The notes under the pieces: model-generated
Seen by the model: the letters and a program-made list of their open reading frames with translations, nothing else
Database searches by the model: none
Told to the model about the DNA's origin: nothing
Origin: Flavobacterium lacustre
Lineage (GTDB): Bacteria; Bacteroidota; Bacteroidia; Flavobacteriales; Flavobacteriaceae
Assembly (NCBI RefSeq): GCF_027474525.2
Contig: NZ_CP114882.2
Span: forward strand, 744,001 to 808,000
Direction: 5' to 3'
DNA: 64,000 nt
Part shown: positions 56,646 to 64,000 of the stretch, piece by piece
How positions within the stretch are numbered: the stretch's first letter is position 1
Layout: every line of letters begins with the position of its first letter
Made by a program: the position numbers and the translations under genes

Positions 56646-58685
56646 TTATTTTTTTATTGGGACTTTGAGTGTTATAATTGTTCCTTCTCCTTTATTTGAT
56701 TGCATATCGACAGTACCTTCACATTCATTGGCTCTAAAAAGTATATTCTGAAGACCAATTCCTTTTTTGGCAGTCTTTACATTAAATCCAATTCCATCAT
56801 CACTAATTATTAAAATCAAATCATCATTTTCTTTTTTGATATCAATTTTAACACTATTTGCGTTAGCATACTTATTAATATTCTGTAATGCTTCCTGAAT
56901 AATTCGGTATAAATTAATTTTTATAGTATTACTTATCAATTCCCATTTAATGGCTGAATCAACTGTTGGAACAAATACTAATTTATAAGTCTTTTTTTGT
57001 TCTTCAAATAAATCATTAACTATGGCGACGAAGTTATTAATTAATTCCGACTTTTCTCTATTCAAATCATGGGAAATTTCACGAATATCCTGTTCAATAT
57101 TTTTCAATTCGGTCAAGTAACTATTTCTTTGAACAATAGCCATATCATCAGTAATGGTATTCAAACTGTCTAAATTAATTCGCACACCAAACATTCTGCC
57201 CAAAACCCCGTCATGCAGTTCCCGAGCTACTCTTTTTTTCTCCTTGACTCTATTCGTTTCTATAGTATTTTGTTGGGAAATCATTAAATTGTAGATTTCC
57301 TCATTTGCTTTTTGTTGCTGTTGCTTAAACATGAGTTCTCTATGCTTTGCTTTTTGTGTTCTGATAATAAACGTGAACAATCCAAGAATAGTAATAATAC
57401 TAAAAAAATAAACTATGTTTCTATTTTGAACAACTAAATCAGAATTTTCATTTTTAATTTCATCCGTTTCATATTCTATACGGGTGAATTTATCCTCTGT
57501 TTTTCGATCTGCTTTTTGGAGACTGTCGTTTATATGAATATACTCTTTTGTATATTCAACTGCTTTTTTAGGCTCAATAATAGCTAACCTTTTGAGCGGA
57601 GCTAAAGCATTTCTAAAATTTTTTGATTTTCTGGCTGTCTCAAGAGCTTCTTTTGAATATCTTATCGCTTTAATTGTATCTTTCTTAGAAGCAAAATATT
57701 CCGACAAATGAATTTTATTAAGAATAATTCCAGATGTCAATTGAAGGCTATCCCTTATTTTCAGTGATTTAAAAAACAATTCTGGCAGTCCTCTGGATTC
57801 ACCAATCTTATATCTTGAATATGCCAAATTATCAAGTAGCATGGCATATAACGATGGCTTATCATTAATTAAATTTGCTTGATCTAATCCTTGTTGAAAA
57901 TAAGGTATAGCCTGCTTGTGCTTGACAAGATTCTGATATATATATCCAAGATTATTTAAGGAAGTGGCTTTTGATTGAAATACAGATGGTATCACCTTAT
58001 CATCAATACTTGCAAGAGCTCTATTTTGATAAACTAAAGCTCTATCGTATTCTCCAGTCTCATTATATATGACCCCTAAAAGATTATAAGATTCATATTT
58101 AATGTCATTAGCTTTTTCCCCTTTTACTACTCCCAAAGCTTTAAAAACTGATATTTCACTTCCTGAAAAATCACTTTCATTAAATTGCAATAATGCCTTA
58201 TTTAATCGAGTTTTAGATAAATTATAATTATCACTAAGCTTAATAAACATTTTTTCTGCTTTGAAATAATACATAAAAGCAGTATCGGAAACAGCTTTTG
58301 CGCCATAATAATCCCCTAAATATGTAAAAGCTTTAGCTATATTTATTGTATCATTACTCAACTTTGATTTTTCTAAAACTATATTTACAGTTTCTTCAAA
58401 ATAATACCAATTATCCATATTATAATAACGATTGGCAACTTTAAATAAATTCACCTTATTCAATGAATCATTAGGCTGCTCAATTATAATAGCGAATGCT
58501 TTTTGATTATTTTCTAACCTTTTTTTAACTGGTAAACTAAAATCATTTGCTAATGATAGATACTTGGACAAACTATCCTGAGAAGTATTAATATCAGTAT
58601 TTACTTCATTTATTTTATTACAACTAAAGAAAATAGAAATAAATAGAAATAATAAAACAATATATATGTAATGAGTACTTTTCAA
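56646..58685 (-). CDS. TPR-containing sensor histidine kinase (HisKA_3 type)
   Basis: From TTG 58685 the protein is 679 residues. It begins MKSTHYIYIVLLFLFISIFFSC, an export-type N-terminus with a lipobox-like end. TPR-like repeats span about 90-390 and a coiled-coil stretch follows, with a membrane helix near 425. The kinase core has ELHDGVLGRMFGVRINLDSL with the phospho-His. The ATPase domain has EALQNINKYANA and ISDDGIGFN. A longer frame opens at TTG 58748, but that codon lies inside a terminator hairpin. A -7 element at 58706-58713 lies between the two, favouring 58685. The TPR domain probably faces the periplasm. Confidence 0.87.
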   Translation of the reverse strand: MKSTHYIYIVLLFLFISIFFSCNKINEVNTDINTSQDSLSKYLSLANDFSLPVKKRLENNQKAFAIIIEQPNDSLNKVNLFKVANRYYNMDNWYYFEETVNIVLEKSKLSNDTINIAKAFTYLGDYYGAKAVSDTAFMYYFKAEKMFIKLSDNYNLSKTRLNKALLQFNESDFSGSEISVFKALGVVKGEKANDIKYESYNLLGVIYNETGEYDRALVYQNRALASIDDKVIPSVFQSKATSLNNLGYIYQNLVKHKQAIPYFQQGLDQANLINDKPSLYAMLLDNLAYSRYKIGESRGLPELFFKSLKIRDSLQLTSGIILNKIHLSEYFASKKDTIKAIRYSKEALETARKSKNFRNALAPLKRLAIIEPKKAVEYTKEYIHINDSLQKADRKTEDKFTRIEYETDEIKNENSDLVVQNRNIVYFFSIITILGLFTFIIRTQKAKHRELMFKQQQQKANEEIYNLMISQQNTIETNRVKEKKRVARELHDGVLGRMFGVRINLDSLNTITDDMAIVQRNSYLTELKNIEQDIREISHDLNREKSELINNFVAIVNDLFEEQKKTYKLVFVPTVDSAIKWELISNTIKINLYRIIQEALQNINKYANANSVKIDIKKENDDLILIISDDGIGFNVKTAKKGIGLQNILFRANECEGTVDMQSNKGEGTIITLKVPIKK

Positions 58686-58705
58686 GAGATGCTTTTGAGT
58701 TTTAC

Positions 58706-58713
58706 CAAAAATA
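58706..58713 (-). promoter_or_regulatory. -7 element of the TPR histidine kinase
   Basis: TATTTTTG on the minus strand matches TAnnTTTG and lies 20 bp upstream of the TTG start at 58685. It follows the terminator of the repeat-peptide gene, so the kinase appears to have its own promoter. Confidence 0.5.
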
Positions 58714-58732
58714 GTGAAAAAACCATTAACAT

Positions 58733-58763
58733 AAAAAAAGGCTATCAATTTTGATAGCCTTTT
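58733..58763 (-). terminator. Terminator between the repeat-protein gene and the kinase gene
   Basis: AAAAGGCTATCAA (58736-58748) pairs with TTGATAGCCTTTT (58751-58763). An A-run on the left gives U residues in the minus-strand transcript. Confidence 0.82.
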
Positions 58764-58794
58764 AATTAATTCTTAAATTTTGTTCTAATATTTT

Positions 58795-59079
58795 TTAGTC
58801 TACTTTCTTATTTCCTCCTGCTGAAGCGCCTCCTACTAAGTCCACTTTTTTATTTCCTCCTGCTGAAGCTCCTCCTACTAAATCTACTTTCTTATTTCCT
58901 CCTGCTGAAGCTCCTCCTACTAGGTCTACTTTTTTGTTTCCTCCTGCAGAAGCTCCTCCTACTAAATCAACAGAAATTTTATTTTCTACTTTAGATGTAT
59001 TGGACATTTCAGGTGAAGTAAATGAAGTTAATACCATCATTAAAGAGAATAAACCGAATGTTAAGATTGCTTTTTTCAT
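58795..59079 (-). CDS. Small exported protein with four identical 14-residue repeats
   Basis: The protein is 94 residues. A signal peptide (MKKAILTFGLFSLMMVLTSF) is followed by a short spacer and then four exact copies of VDLVGGASAGGNKK (residues 37-92), ending VD. The four DNA copies differ at seven of fourteen codon positions and every difference is synonymous, so the peptide sequence is under selection or was recently homogenised. Each unit ends with a dibasic KK, a possible processing point. It lies between a TPR kinase/response regulator pair and a LytTR regulator, all on the minus strand, and has its own terminator. No family was recognised. A secreted signalling peptide precursor is one hypothesis; an adhesive or structural repeat is another. 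Confidence 0.8.
   Translation of the reverse strand: MKKAILTFGLFSLMMVLTSFTSPEMSNTSKVENKISVDLVGGASAGGNKKVDLVGGASAGGNKKVDLVGGASAGGNKKVDLVGGASAGGNKKVD
58804..58971 (-). repeat. Four tandem 42-bp coding repeats
   Basis: The 42-bp units encode VDLVGGASAGGNKK four times in a row. All differences between units are silent. The repeats are coding and have no spacers, so this is not a CRISPR array. Confidence 0.95.
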
Positions 59080-59255
59080 AATTTGGGGTTTTTATGTTTT
59101 TATATTTTTTACTTGATTTAAATGAGTTGTTTCGAACAAATCACATGGTAAAACTACATAGTGTTCCCTGAATTACATTGGAAAATAAGGCGTTTATGGT
59201 AGAATACAGCCGTTTGATAGTGAATGAATATCAAATCCGGGTGAATGACTGTTTT

Positions 59256-60083
59256 TTAAATTTCTAAATAATTCCCATTAGCAAATTCGCTAATTATCAT
59301 GTCAATATTTGACTTATATGATTTAGAAAAAGGAAGTTTCGTAACGGTGTTTTTAATGTAACATACTGCATTTCCGGTGTGAATCCTAGAAATATAGCGC
59401 TGATTTACAATATAACTGTTGTGGATTCTGACAAACGGATAAGATAAAATTCCTTCAAAATGCTTTAATGTTTTGAAAGCCGTAATCATTTCACCATTAT
59501 TTAAATGAATATCTGTAGAATTATTATCAGCCTGGAAATAACAAATGTCTTTTGCATTAATATAGCGATAATCTCCATAAGACTTAATACATAAAATAAG
59601 CGGATTCCCTTTTACAACAGATTCATTTTGTAATTCGGGAGTTGCAAATACAGGAGTTGTTATCTCAGACTCAACAGCAACGGGAACAATTGCAGGCTTT
59701 TCGTTTACATTAGATTTTTCTAATTTTAGTACTGCTTTTACAACGTCAATACGAGATACTGGTTTCAATAGATAATCAAAAACCTCATATCGAATGGCAT
59801 CAAAAGCGAGTTCTTTATTAGAAGTAGTAATAATGATTTTTGGAATTACTTTTAAATAGCGATACAATTCATTAATTAAAGACAGGGACAAATTGCTGCT
59901 TTTATCAGCAGGATCAATTTCGAGAAAAATTAAATTTGGGGTATGCTCTAATATCAGATTCAAGCCTTCTTCATAATTTGAAGCTACAGCCACAAAAGAG
60001 AGCTCTGAAAAACCATCAGCAATCGCTTTTGTTTTCAAAACACTTTCTTGATCGTCGTCAATAATAATGTACGAATAATTCAT
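59256..60083 (-). CDS. LytTR-type response regulator with Glu at the phosphoacceptor position
   Basis: The protein is 275 residues. The receiver-like N-terminal domain starts YSYIIIDDDQ and has IIITTS and YLLKPV, but the strand normally carrying the phospho-Asp reads NLIFLEIDPA, placing Glu55 there with Asp57 two residues on. An extended linker follows (about 125-160). The LytTR DNA-binding domain runs to the C-terminus (ILCIKSYGDYRYINAKD to FVRIHNSYIVN). No kinase is adjacent on its own side. It may be phosphorylation-independent or use another residue. Its gene is the nearest upstream of the repeat-protein gene. Confidence 0.87.
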   Translation of the reverse strand: MNYSYIIIDDDQESVLKTKAIADGFSELSFVAVASNYEEGLNLILEHTPNLIFLEIDPADKSSNLSLSLINELYRYLKVIPKIIITTSNKELAFDAIRYEVFDYLLKPVSRIDVVKAVLKLEKSNVNEKPAIVPVAVESEITTPVFATPELQNESVVKGNPLILCIKSYGDYRYINAKDICYFQADNNSTDIHLNNGEMITAFKTLKHFEGILSYPFVRIHNSYIVNQRYISRIHTGNAVCYIKNTVTKLPFSKSYKSNIDMIISEFANGNYLEI

Positions 60084-60652
60084 CAGTAGCTTTTCCTGAA
60101 TTTGTTAGGCACTTTGTTGGATGTTCTGAATCATCTATCCTTTTAAAATCATTTAGTAATTAGGGCAGCTTTGGGAAACTAATTAAACAAAAGACTTCTT
60201 TTTAACAAAAAGACCTCTTTAACCAGCTAAAAATAAACATTTAGCCTTTTTTTTATATAAGTTGTTAACACATTTCAAACTAATGTTAACATGTTAAGAT
60301 GAAGCGCAAATAAATCCGATGAAATGCATGATTTCATTGATAGAAAATTGGTCAAAAACAGCTTAATCCTTTAAAAATCACATTTCATAAAAATTAGTAA
60401 TTTGATTATTATGACACTCTTTACTTTTGGATTATAACTAATATCATATATATTTTAAAAATAATGCTTAAAAAAAATCAAACTCCGGATTTTTTGCTGA
60501 AGGTTTTAGTCTAAGCTAAAAAGGGTTTTATATTCAAAATAAACGGAAGCATTGGTCAAAACTGACACTAGCTTTTAAACTAAAAAAGCTTCTCTAAATT
60601 GAGAAGCCTTTTTGATATTAAACGATTAAACAAATAATCGATTACATTTTTA
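60084..60652. other. Gene-free region between the LytTR regulator and glyS
   Basis: About 570 bp of AT-rich DNA upstream of the LytTR gene. No ORF or strong repeat is seen, apart from the glyS terminator near its right end. Confidence 0.5.
60582..60613 (-). terminator. Terminator of glyS
   Basis: AAAAAGCTTCTC pairs with GAGAAGCCTTTTT around a 6-nt loop, with A-run and T-run flanks. It lies about 40 bp past the glyS stop. Confidence 0.8.
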
Positions 60653-62194
60653 TTACATTTTCATCAACCAGTTTTTCATTGAAACTTCATTTTCAATGAT
60701 TGCTTTCAAGTCGGCAATAGCTACACGATCTTGTTTCATCGTATCTCTGTGACGAATCGTTACGGTTTGATCTTCGATCGTTTGATGATCTACAGTGATA
60801 CAAAATGGTGTTCCCAGCGCATCTTGTCTTCTGTAACGTCTTCCTACAGCATCTTTTTCATCATATGCTACATTGAAATCCCAACGTAAATCATCAATAA
60901 TTTTATGCGCGATTTCTGGCAGGCCATCTTTTTTTACCAATGGTAAAATCGCTGCTTTTGTTGGCGCTAAAACTGCAGGTAATTTCAACACTGTTCTCGT
61001 AGATCCATCTTCCAATGTTTCTTCTTTTAAAGAAGTCGCAAAAACAGCCAAGAACATTCTGTCTAATCCTACTGAAGTTTCTACCACATAAGGAACATAA
61101 TTCTGGTTCAATTCAGCATCGAAATATTGTAATTTTCTACCAGAATATTGTTCGTGAGCTTTCAAATCAAAATCAGTTCTGGAGTGAATTCCTTCTAATT
61201 CTTTGAATCCAAAAGGAAAATTAAATTCAATATCCGCAGCGGCATTAGCGTAATGAGCTAATTTTTCGTGATCATGAAAACGGTAATTTTCTTTTCCAAG
61301 TCCTAATGACAAATGCCAGTTAAGCCTAGCTGTTTTCCAATGTTCGTACCATCTCATTTCATCGCCTGGACGCACAAAAAACTGCATTTCCATTTGTTCA
61401 AACTCACGCATACGGAAAATAAATTGTCTCGCAACGATTTCATTTCTAAACGCTTTTCCGGTTTGGGCAATTCCAAAAGGAACTTTCATTCTTCCTGATT
61501 TTTGAACATTGAGGAAGTTAACAAAAATACCTTGAGCTGTTTCCGGACGCAAATATAAATCCATAGCCGAATCAGCAGAAGCTCCAAGTTTTGTTCCAAA
61601 CATCAAGTTGAATTGACGCACTTCGGTCCAATTTCTAGAACCTGATTCCGGACAAGCAATTTCTAATTCTTCGATTAATGCTTTAACATCTTCCAAATCT
61701 TCGTTACCAAGAGAACGTGCCATTCTTTCCAGAATTTCTCTTTCTTTAGCTTTGTACTCCATTACACGGGCATTTGTCGTAACAAATTCCTGTTCGTTGA
61801 AAGCCTCACCAAAACGAGCGCGTGCTTTTTCGATTTCCTTGATTGCTTTTTGATTTAGCTTTTCGGCATAATCTTCAATCAAAACATCGGCTCTATATCT
61901 TCTTTTTGAATCTTTGTTATCAATCAATGGATCATTAAAAGCGTCAACGTGGCCAGATGCTTTCCAAGTAGTTGGATGCATCAAAATTGCCGCGTCAAGA
62001 CCTACAATGTTATCGTTCATTTGAACCATTGCTTTCCACCAATATTCGCGTATGTTCTTTTTTAATTCTACTCCGTTTTGTGCATAATCATAGACTGCAC
62101 TTAAACCATCGTATATTTCGCTTGACGGAAAAATAAATCCGTACTCTTTTGCGTGCGAAACTACATTCTTAAATAAATCTTCTTGTTTTGCCAT
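60653..62194 (-). CDS. glyS: Glycyl-tRNA synthetase (single-chain dimeric type)
   Basis: The protein is 513 residues. It charges tRNA-Gly. Class II motifs are visible: motif 2 in FRNEIVARQFIFRMREFEQMEMQ and motif 3 near SVGLDRMFLAVF, and an anticodon-binding domain ends the protein. The N-terminal FPSSEIYDGLSAVYDYA and a Gly-specific pattern identify the alpha-2 type, not the alpha2beta2 GlyQS form. A -7-like TATTTTTG (minus, 62209-62202) lies only 7 bp upstream of the ATG, so the leader may be very short. Confidence 0.96.
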   Translation of the reverse strand: MAKQEDLFKNVVSHAKEYGFIFPSSEIYDGLSAVYDYAQNGVELKKNIREYWWKAMVQMNDNIVGLDAAILMHPTTWKASGHVDAFNDPLIDNKDSKRRYRADVLIEDYAEKLNQKAIKEIEKARARFGEAFNEQEFVTTNARVMEYKAKEREILERMARSLGNEDLEDVKALIEELEIACPESGSRNWTEVRQFNLMFGTKLGASADSAMDLYLRPETAQGIFVNFLNVQKSGRMKVPFGIAQTGKAFRNEIVARQFIFRMREFEQMEMQFFVRPGDEMRWYEHWKTARLNWHLSLGLGKENYRFHDHEKLAHYANAAADIEFNFPFGFKELEGIHSRTDFDLKAHEQYSGRKLQYFDAELNQNYVPYVVETSVGLDRMFLAVFATSLKEETLEDGSTRTVLKLPAVLAPTKAAILPLVKKDGLPEIAHKIIDDLRWDFNVAYDEKDAVGRRYRRQDALGTPFCITVDHQTIEDQTVTIRHRDTMKQDRVAIADLKAIIENEVSMKNWLMKM

Positions 62195-62291
62195 AATGAT
62201 GCAAAAATATAAAAAGTGAACTTAAAAAAAAGAAAATTGTTAAAGATTGAAGCAATGATTTTCCTATTTTTATAAATAAATCACTGATTAC

Positions 62292-62975
62292 ATGTTCAAA
62301 AGCATTATCAATCTATTTTTTCCGGTTGTTTGTTCGGGTTGCAAAGCCTTTTTATTATCCAATGAAAATGTAATTTGTACCGTTTGCAGACACGAAATTC
62401 CGTTGACCAACCATCATTTGAATACAGAAAATGAAGCTTTAAAAAAGTTTTATGGCAGAATTCCCGTTGAACACGCTTCGGCATTAACCTATTTTCATAA
62501 AAAAGGAATTGTTCAAGAAATGATTCACAGTTTGAAATATCGTGGTCACGAGGAAATAGGCACAGTTTTAGGAGAATGGTATGCAGAAGATTTAAAAAAT
62601 TTAGCAACCATACAATCCATTGATGCAATTATTCCTGTTCCCATTCATAAAAAAAGATTGCGGGAGAGAGGCTATAATCAAGTTACCACTTTTGGTTTGG
62701 CTTTATCTGAAAATCTAAAAATCCCCTACAACTCTAGTCTTTTAAAAAGAAATATATATTCAAAAACTCAATCCAAGAAAAATTTCTTGGGAAGAACCGA
62801 AGGAATCGACGCCGTTTTTGATGTTTCATTTACCGAACAAGACCATAACAAACACTTCCTGCTAATTGACGATGTGATTACTACCGGAGCAACTTTGGAA
62901 GTGTGTTCAAAAGCATTACTTAAAATTCCTGGTGCCAAAATCAGTATTGTATGTATGGCAATGGCACATTCTTAA
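62292..62975 (+). CDS. ComF-family phosphoribosyltransferase-like protein
   Basis: The protein is 227 residues. An N-terminal zinc-finger-like CSGC...CTVC is followed by the double-winged and PRTase region with DAIIPVPIHKKRLRERGYNQ. The PRPP loop reads LLIDDVITTGATL. ComF proteins help DNA uptake in competent bacteria and may process DNA or nucleotides; the exact activity is unsettled. The gene is monocistronic. Confidence 0.9.
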   Translation: MFKSIINLFFPVVCSGCKAFLLSNENVICTVCRHEIPLTNHHLNTENEALKKFYGRIPVEHASALTYFHKKGIVQEMIHSLKYRGHEEIGTVLGEWYAEDLKNLATIQSIDAIIPVPIHKKRLRERGYNQVTTFGLALSENLKIPYNSSLLKRNIYSKTQSKKNFLGRTEGIDAVFDVSFTEQDHNKHFLLIDDVITTGATLEVCSKALLKIPGAKISIVCMAMAHS

Positions 62976-63129
62976 CGCATTCAAAAAAATAAAACACCCT
63001 GATTTACTGATTATTATAAGCAATTTTAAATTCATTAAAACTAGTAAATTAACTGTATGAGAATTGTATAATTTACATATTTAATGAAATTATAACAAAA
63101 TTGTCTTTCCTATTATAAAGTTAAATGTA

Positions 63130-63137
63130 TAAATTTG
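63130..63137 (+). promoter_or_regulatory. -7 element of the superoxide dismutase gene
   Basis: TAAATTTG matches TAnnTTTG and lies about 37 bp before the ATG. A TTG at 63101 lies 26 bp upstream, slightly longer than the usual spacing. Confidence 0.4.
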
Positions 63138-63174
63138 AATAAAATTTTTATAAACCAATTTAAACAACAATATC

Positions 63175-63783
63175 ATGGCTTTTGAATTACCACAATTACC
63201 GTATGCGTATGACGCATTAGAACCTTATATTGATGCCCGTACGATGGAAATTCATCATACTAAACATCACAATGCTTACATTACTAATGTTAATGCTGCT
63301 ATTGCAGGAACAGACATGGAAGGTAAGACTATCGAAAATATTTTGATTAATCTTGATATGAAAAACATGGCAGTTCGCAACAACGGCGGTGGTTTTTACA
63401 ATCATAATTTATATTGGACCGTTATGACTCCAAATGGAGGCGGACTTCCAACAGGTGATTTATTAGCTGCAATTGAAGCTGCTTTCGGAAGTTTTGAAGA
63501 ATTTAAAGCTAGTTTCAGTAAAGCTGGTGCTACACAATTTGGTTCAGGATGGGCTTGGTTGTGTGTGCATAAAGGCGGAAAACTTGACGTTTGCGGAACT
63601 CCAAATCAAGACAATCCATTAATGCCTGAAGTAGGTTGTGGTGGAACTCCAATTTTAGGAATGGACGTTTGGGAACATGCTTACTATTTACATTATCAAA
63701 ATAGAAGACCTGATTATATTGAAGCTTTTTTCAACGTAATCAACTGGACTGAGGTAGCTAGAAGATATGCTTTAGAGAAATAA
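63175..63783 (+). CDS. Iron/manganese superoxide dismutase
   Basis: The protein is 202 residues. It dismutates superoxide in the cytoplasm. Metal ligands are visible: His in [12 protein letters not shown], His in NHNLYW, Asp and His in [15 protein letters not shown]. The N-terminal [18 protein letters not shown] is canonical. Whether Fe or Mn is used cannot be told reliably from sequence. It is a single-gene unit followed by a terminator. Confidence 0.97.
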   Translation: MAFELPQLPYAYDALEPYIDARTMEIHHTKHHNAYITNVNAAIAGTDMEGKTIENILINLDMKNMAVRNNGGGFYNHNLYWTVMTPNGGGLPTGDLLAAIEAAFGSFEEFKASFSKAGATQFGSGWAWLCVHKGGKLDVCGTPNQDNPLMPEVGCGGTPILGMDVWEHAYYLHYQNRRPDYIEAFFNVINWTEVARRYALEK

Positions 63784-63851
63784 AAAAATAAGATGAAAGA
63801 ATAAAGATTTCAATAATTACCATTTTTTTCTTGTTTCTTTCCTTTTAAAAT

Positions 63852-63890
63852 AAAAAGCGCCGATTTCAAAATTTGAAATCAGCGCTTTTT
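63852..63890 (+). terminator. Terminator of the superoxide dismutase gene
   Basis: AAAAAGCGC-c-GATTTCAAA pairs with TTTGAAATC-a-GCGCTTTTT, a long stem with one mismatch, and is followed by T residues. Confidence 0.88.
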
Positions 63891-63920
63891 GCTTGATATT
63901 TTTTTTTATTTTATTACAAT

Positions 63921-63950
63921 AAAAAAGGCGGAATTTCTTCCACCTTTTTT
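63921..63950. terminator. Second terminator-like hairpin near the right edge
   Basis: AAAAAAGG-c-GGAA pairs with TTCC-a-CCTTTTTT. A-run and T-run flanks make it usable in both directions. It may belong to a gene beyond the window. Confidence 0.65.
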
Positions 63951-64000
63951 GCCCCAAATCTACCATAAACTTAACCTACTAATGTTAATGGTTACTCAAA

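Noticed and set aside
58804..58971. Possible CRISPR or satellite array
   Set aside because: The units are contiguous 42-bp codon-phased repeats without spacers, and all variation is synonymous. They are coding.

Overview
The window looks like a chromosomal segment of a flavobacterium (phylum Bacteroidota, probably Flavobacterium or a close relative). The supporting signs are low GC, a SusC/SusD pair, a hybrid two-component regulator, a type IX secretion-like C-terminal domain, succinate dehydrogenase with a single di-haem-type cytochrome b subunit, HMG-CoA synthase of the mevalonate route, and several copies of the Bacteroidota -7 promoter element TAnnTTTG. No rRNA, CRISPR array, prophage or intact insertion sequence was seen. 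One tRNA is present.

Layout. (1) 1-13.1 kb: a fructan utilisation locus on the minus strand. It has a SusD lipoprotein (cut by the window edge), a SusC receptor, a GH32 lipoprotein, a sugar-porter MFS permease, a second GH32 with a LamG-like domain and a sorting domain, and a hybrid histidine kinase/AraC regulator with a sugar-binding periplasmic domain. (2) 13.1-18 kb: a gene-poor stretch with a small degraded ORF, then mtgA, an FAD oxidoreductase and an S9 peptidase. (3) 18-24 kb: accC, accB, fabH, rpmF, a DUF177 gene and pdxA on the minus strand, divergent from ribE. (4) 24-31 kb: a CAU-anticodon tRNA, methylmalonyl-CoA epimerase, an Ig-like lipoprotein, a nitrilase-family amidase and sdhCAB. 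(5) 31.5-39.9 kb: HMG-CoA synthase, then a divergent XRE/IrrE-type regulator facing the glyoxylate genes aceB-aceA, an aminopeptidase P and an alpha/beta hydrolase. (6) 39.9-48.7 kb: addB, an OmpA/TSP3 porin-like protein, kbl and addA. (7) 48.9-55.9 kb: rbfA, a LolC/E-type permease, dusB, lepA, pfkB and thiL. (8) 55.9-60.1 kb: a signalling cluster. (9) 60.6-63.8 kb: glyS, a ComF-type phosphoribosyltransferase and superoxide dismutase.

How the genes work together. The first region reads as a complete fructan system apart from a fructokinase: surface capture (SusC/D), cleavage by two GH32 enzymes, inner-membrane sugar import and a sugar-responsive regulator. A conserved sequence block lies about 330 bp upstream of both the permease-led operon and the regulator gene, so it may be a shared control site. 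The glyoxylate pair is probably controlled by the divergent fatty-acyl-CoA-regulator-like protein.

The most unusual item is the signalling cluster at 55.9-60.1 kb. A 94-residue exported protein carries four identical 14-residue repeats (VDLVGGASAGGNKK). All differences between the DNA copies are synonymous. It sits between a TPR histidine kinase/response regulator pair and a LytTR regulator whose phosphoacceptor position appears to be Glu. I infer a possible multi-copy secreted peptide with its own sensor; this is a hypothesis. Other notable items are two copies of a dispersed structured element (about 48800 and 51740) and a GC-rich repeat inserted in frame at the N terminus of addA.
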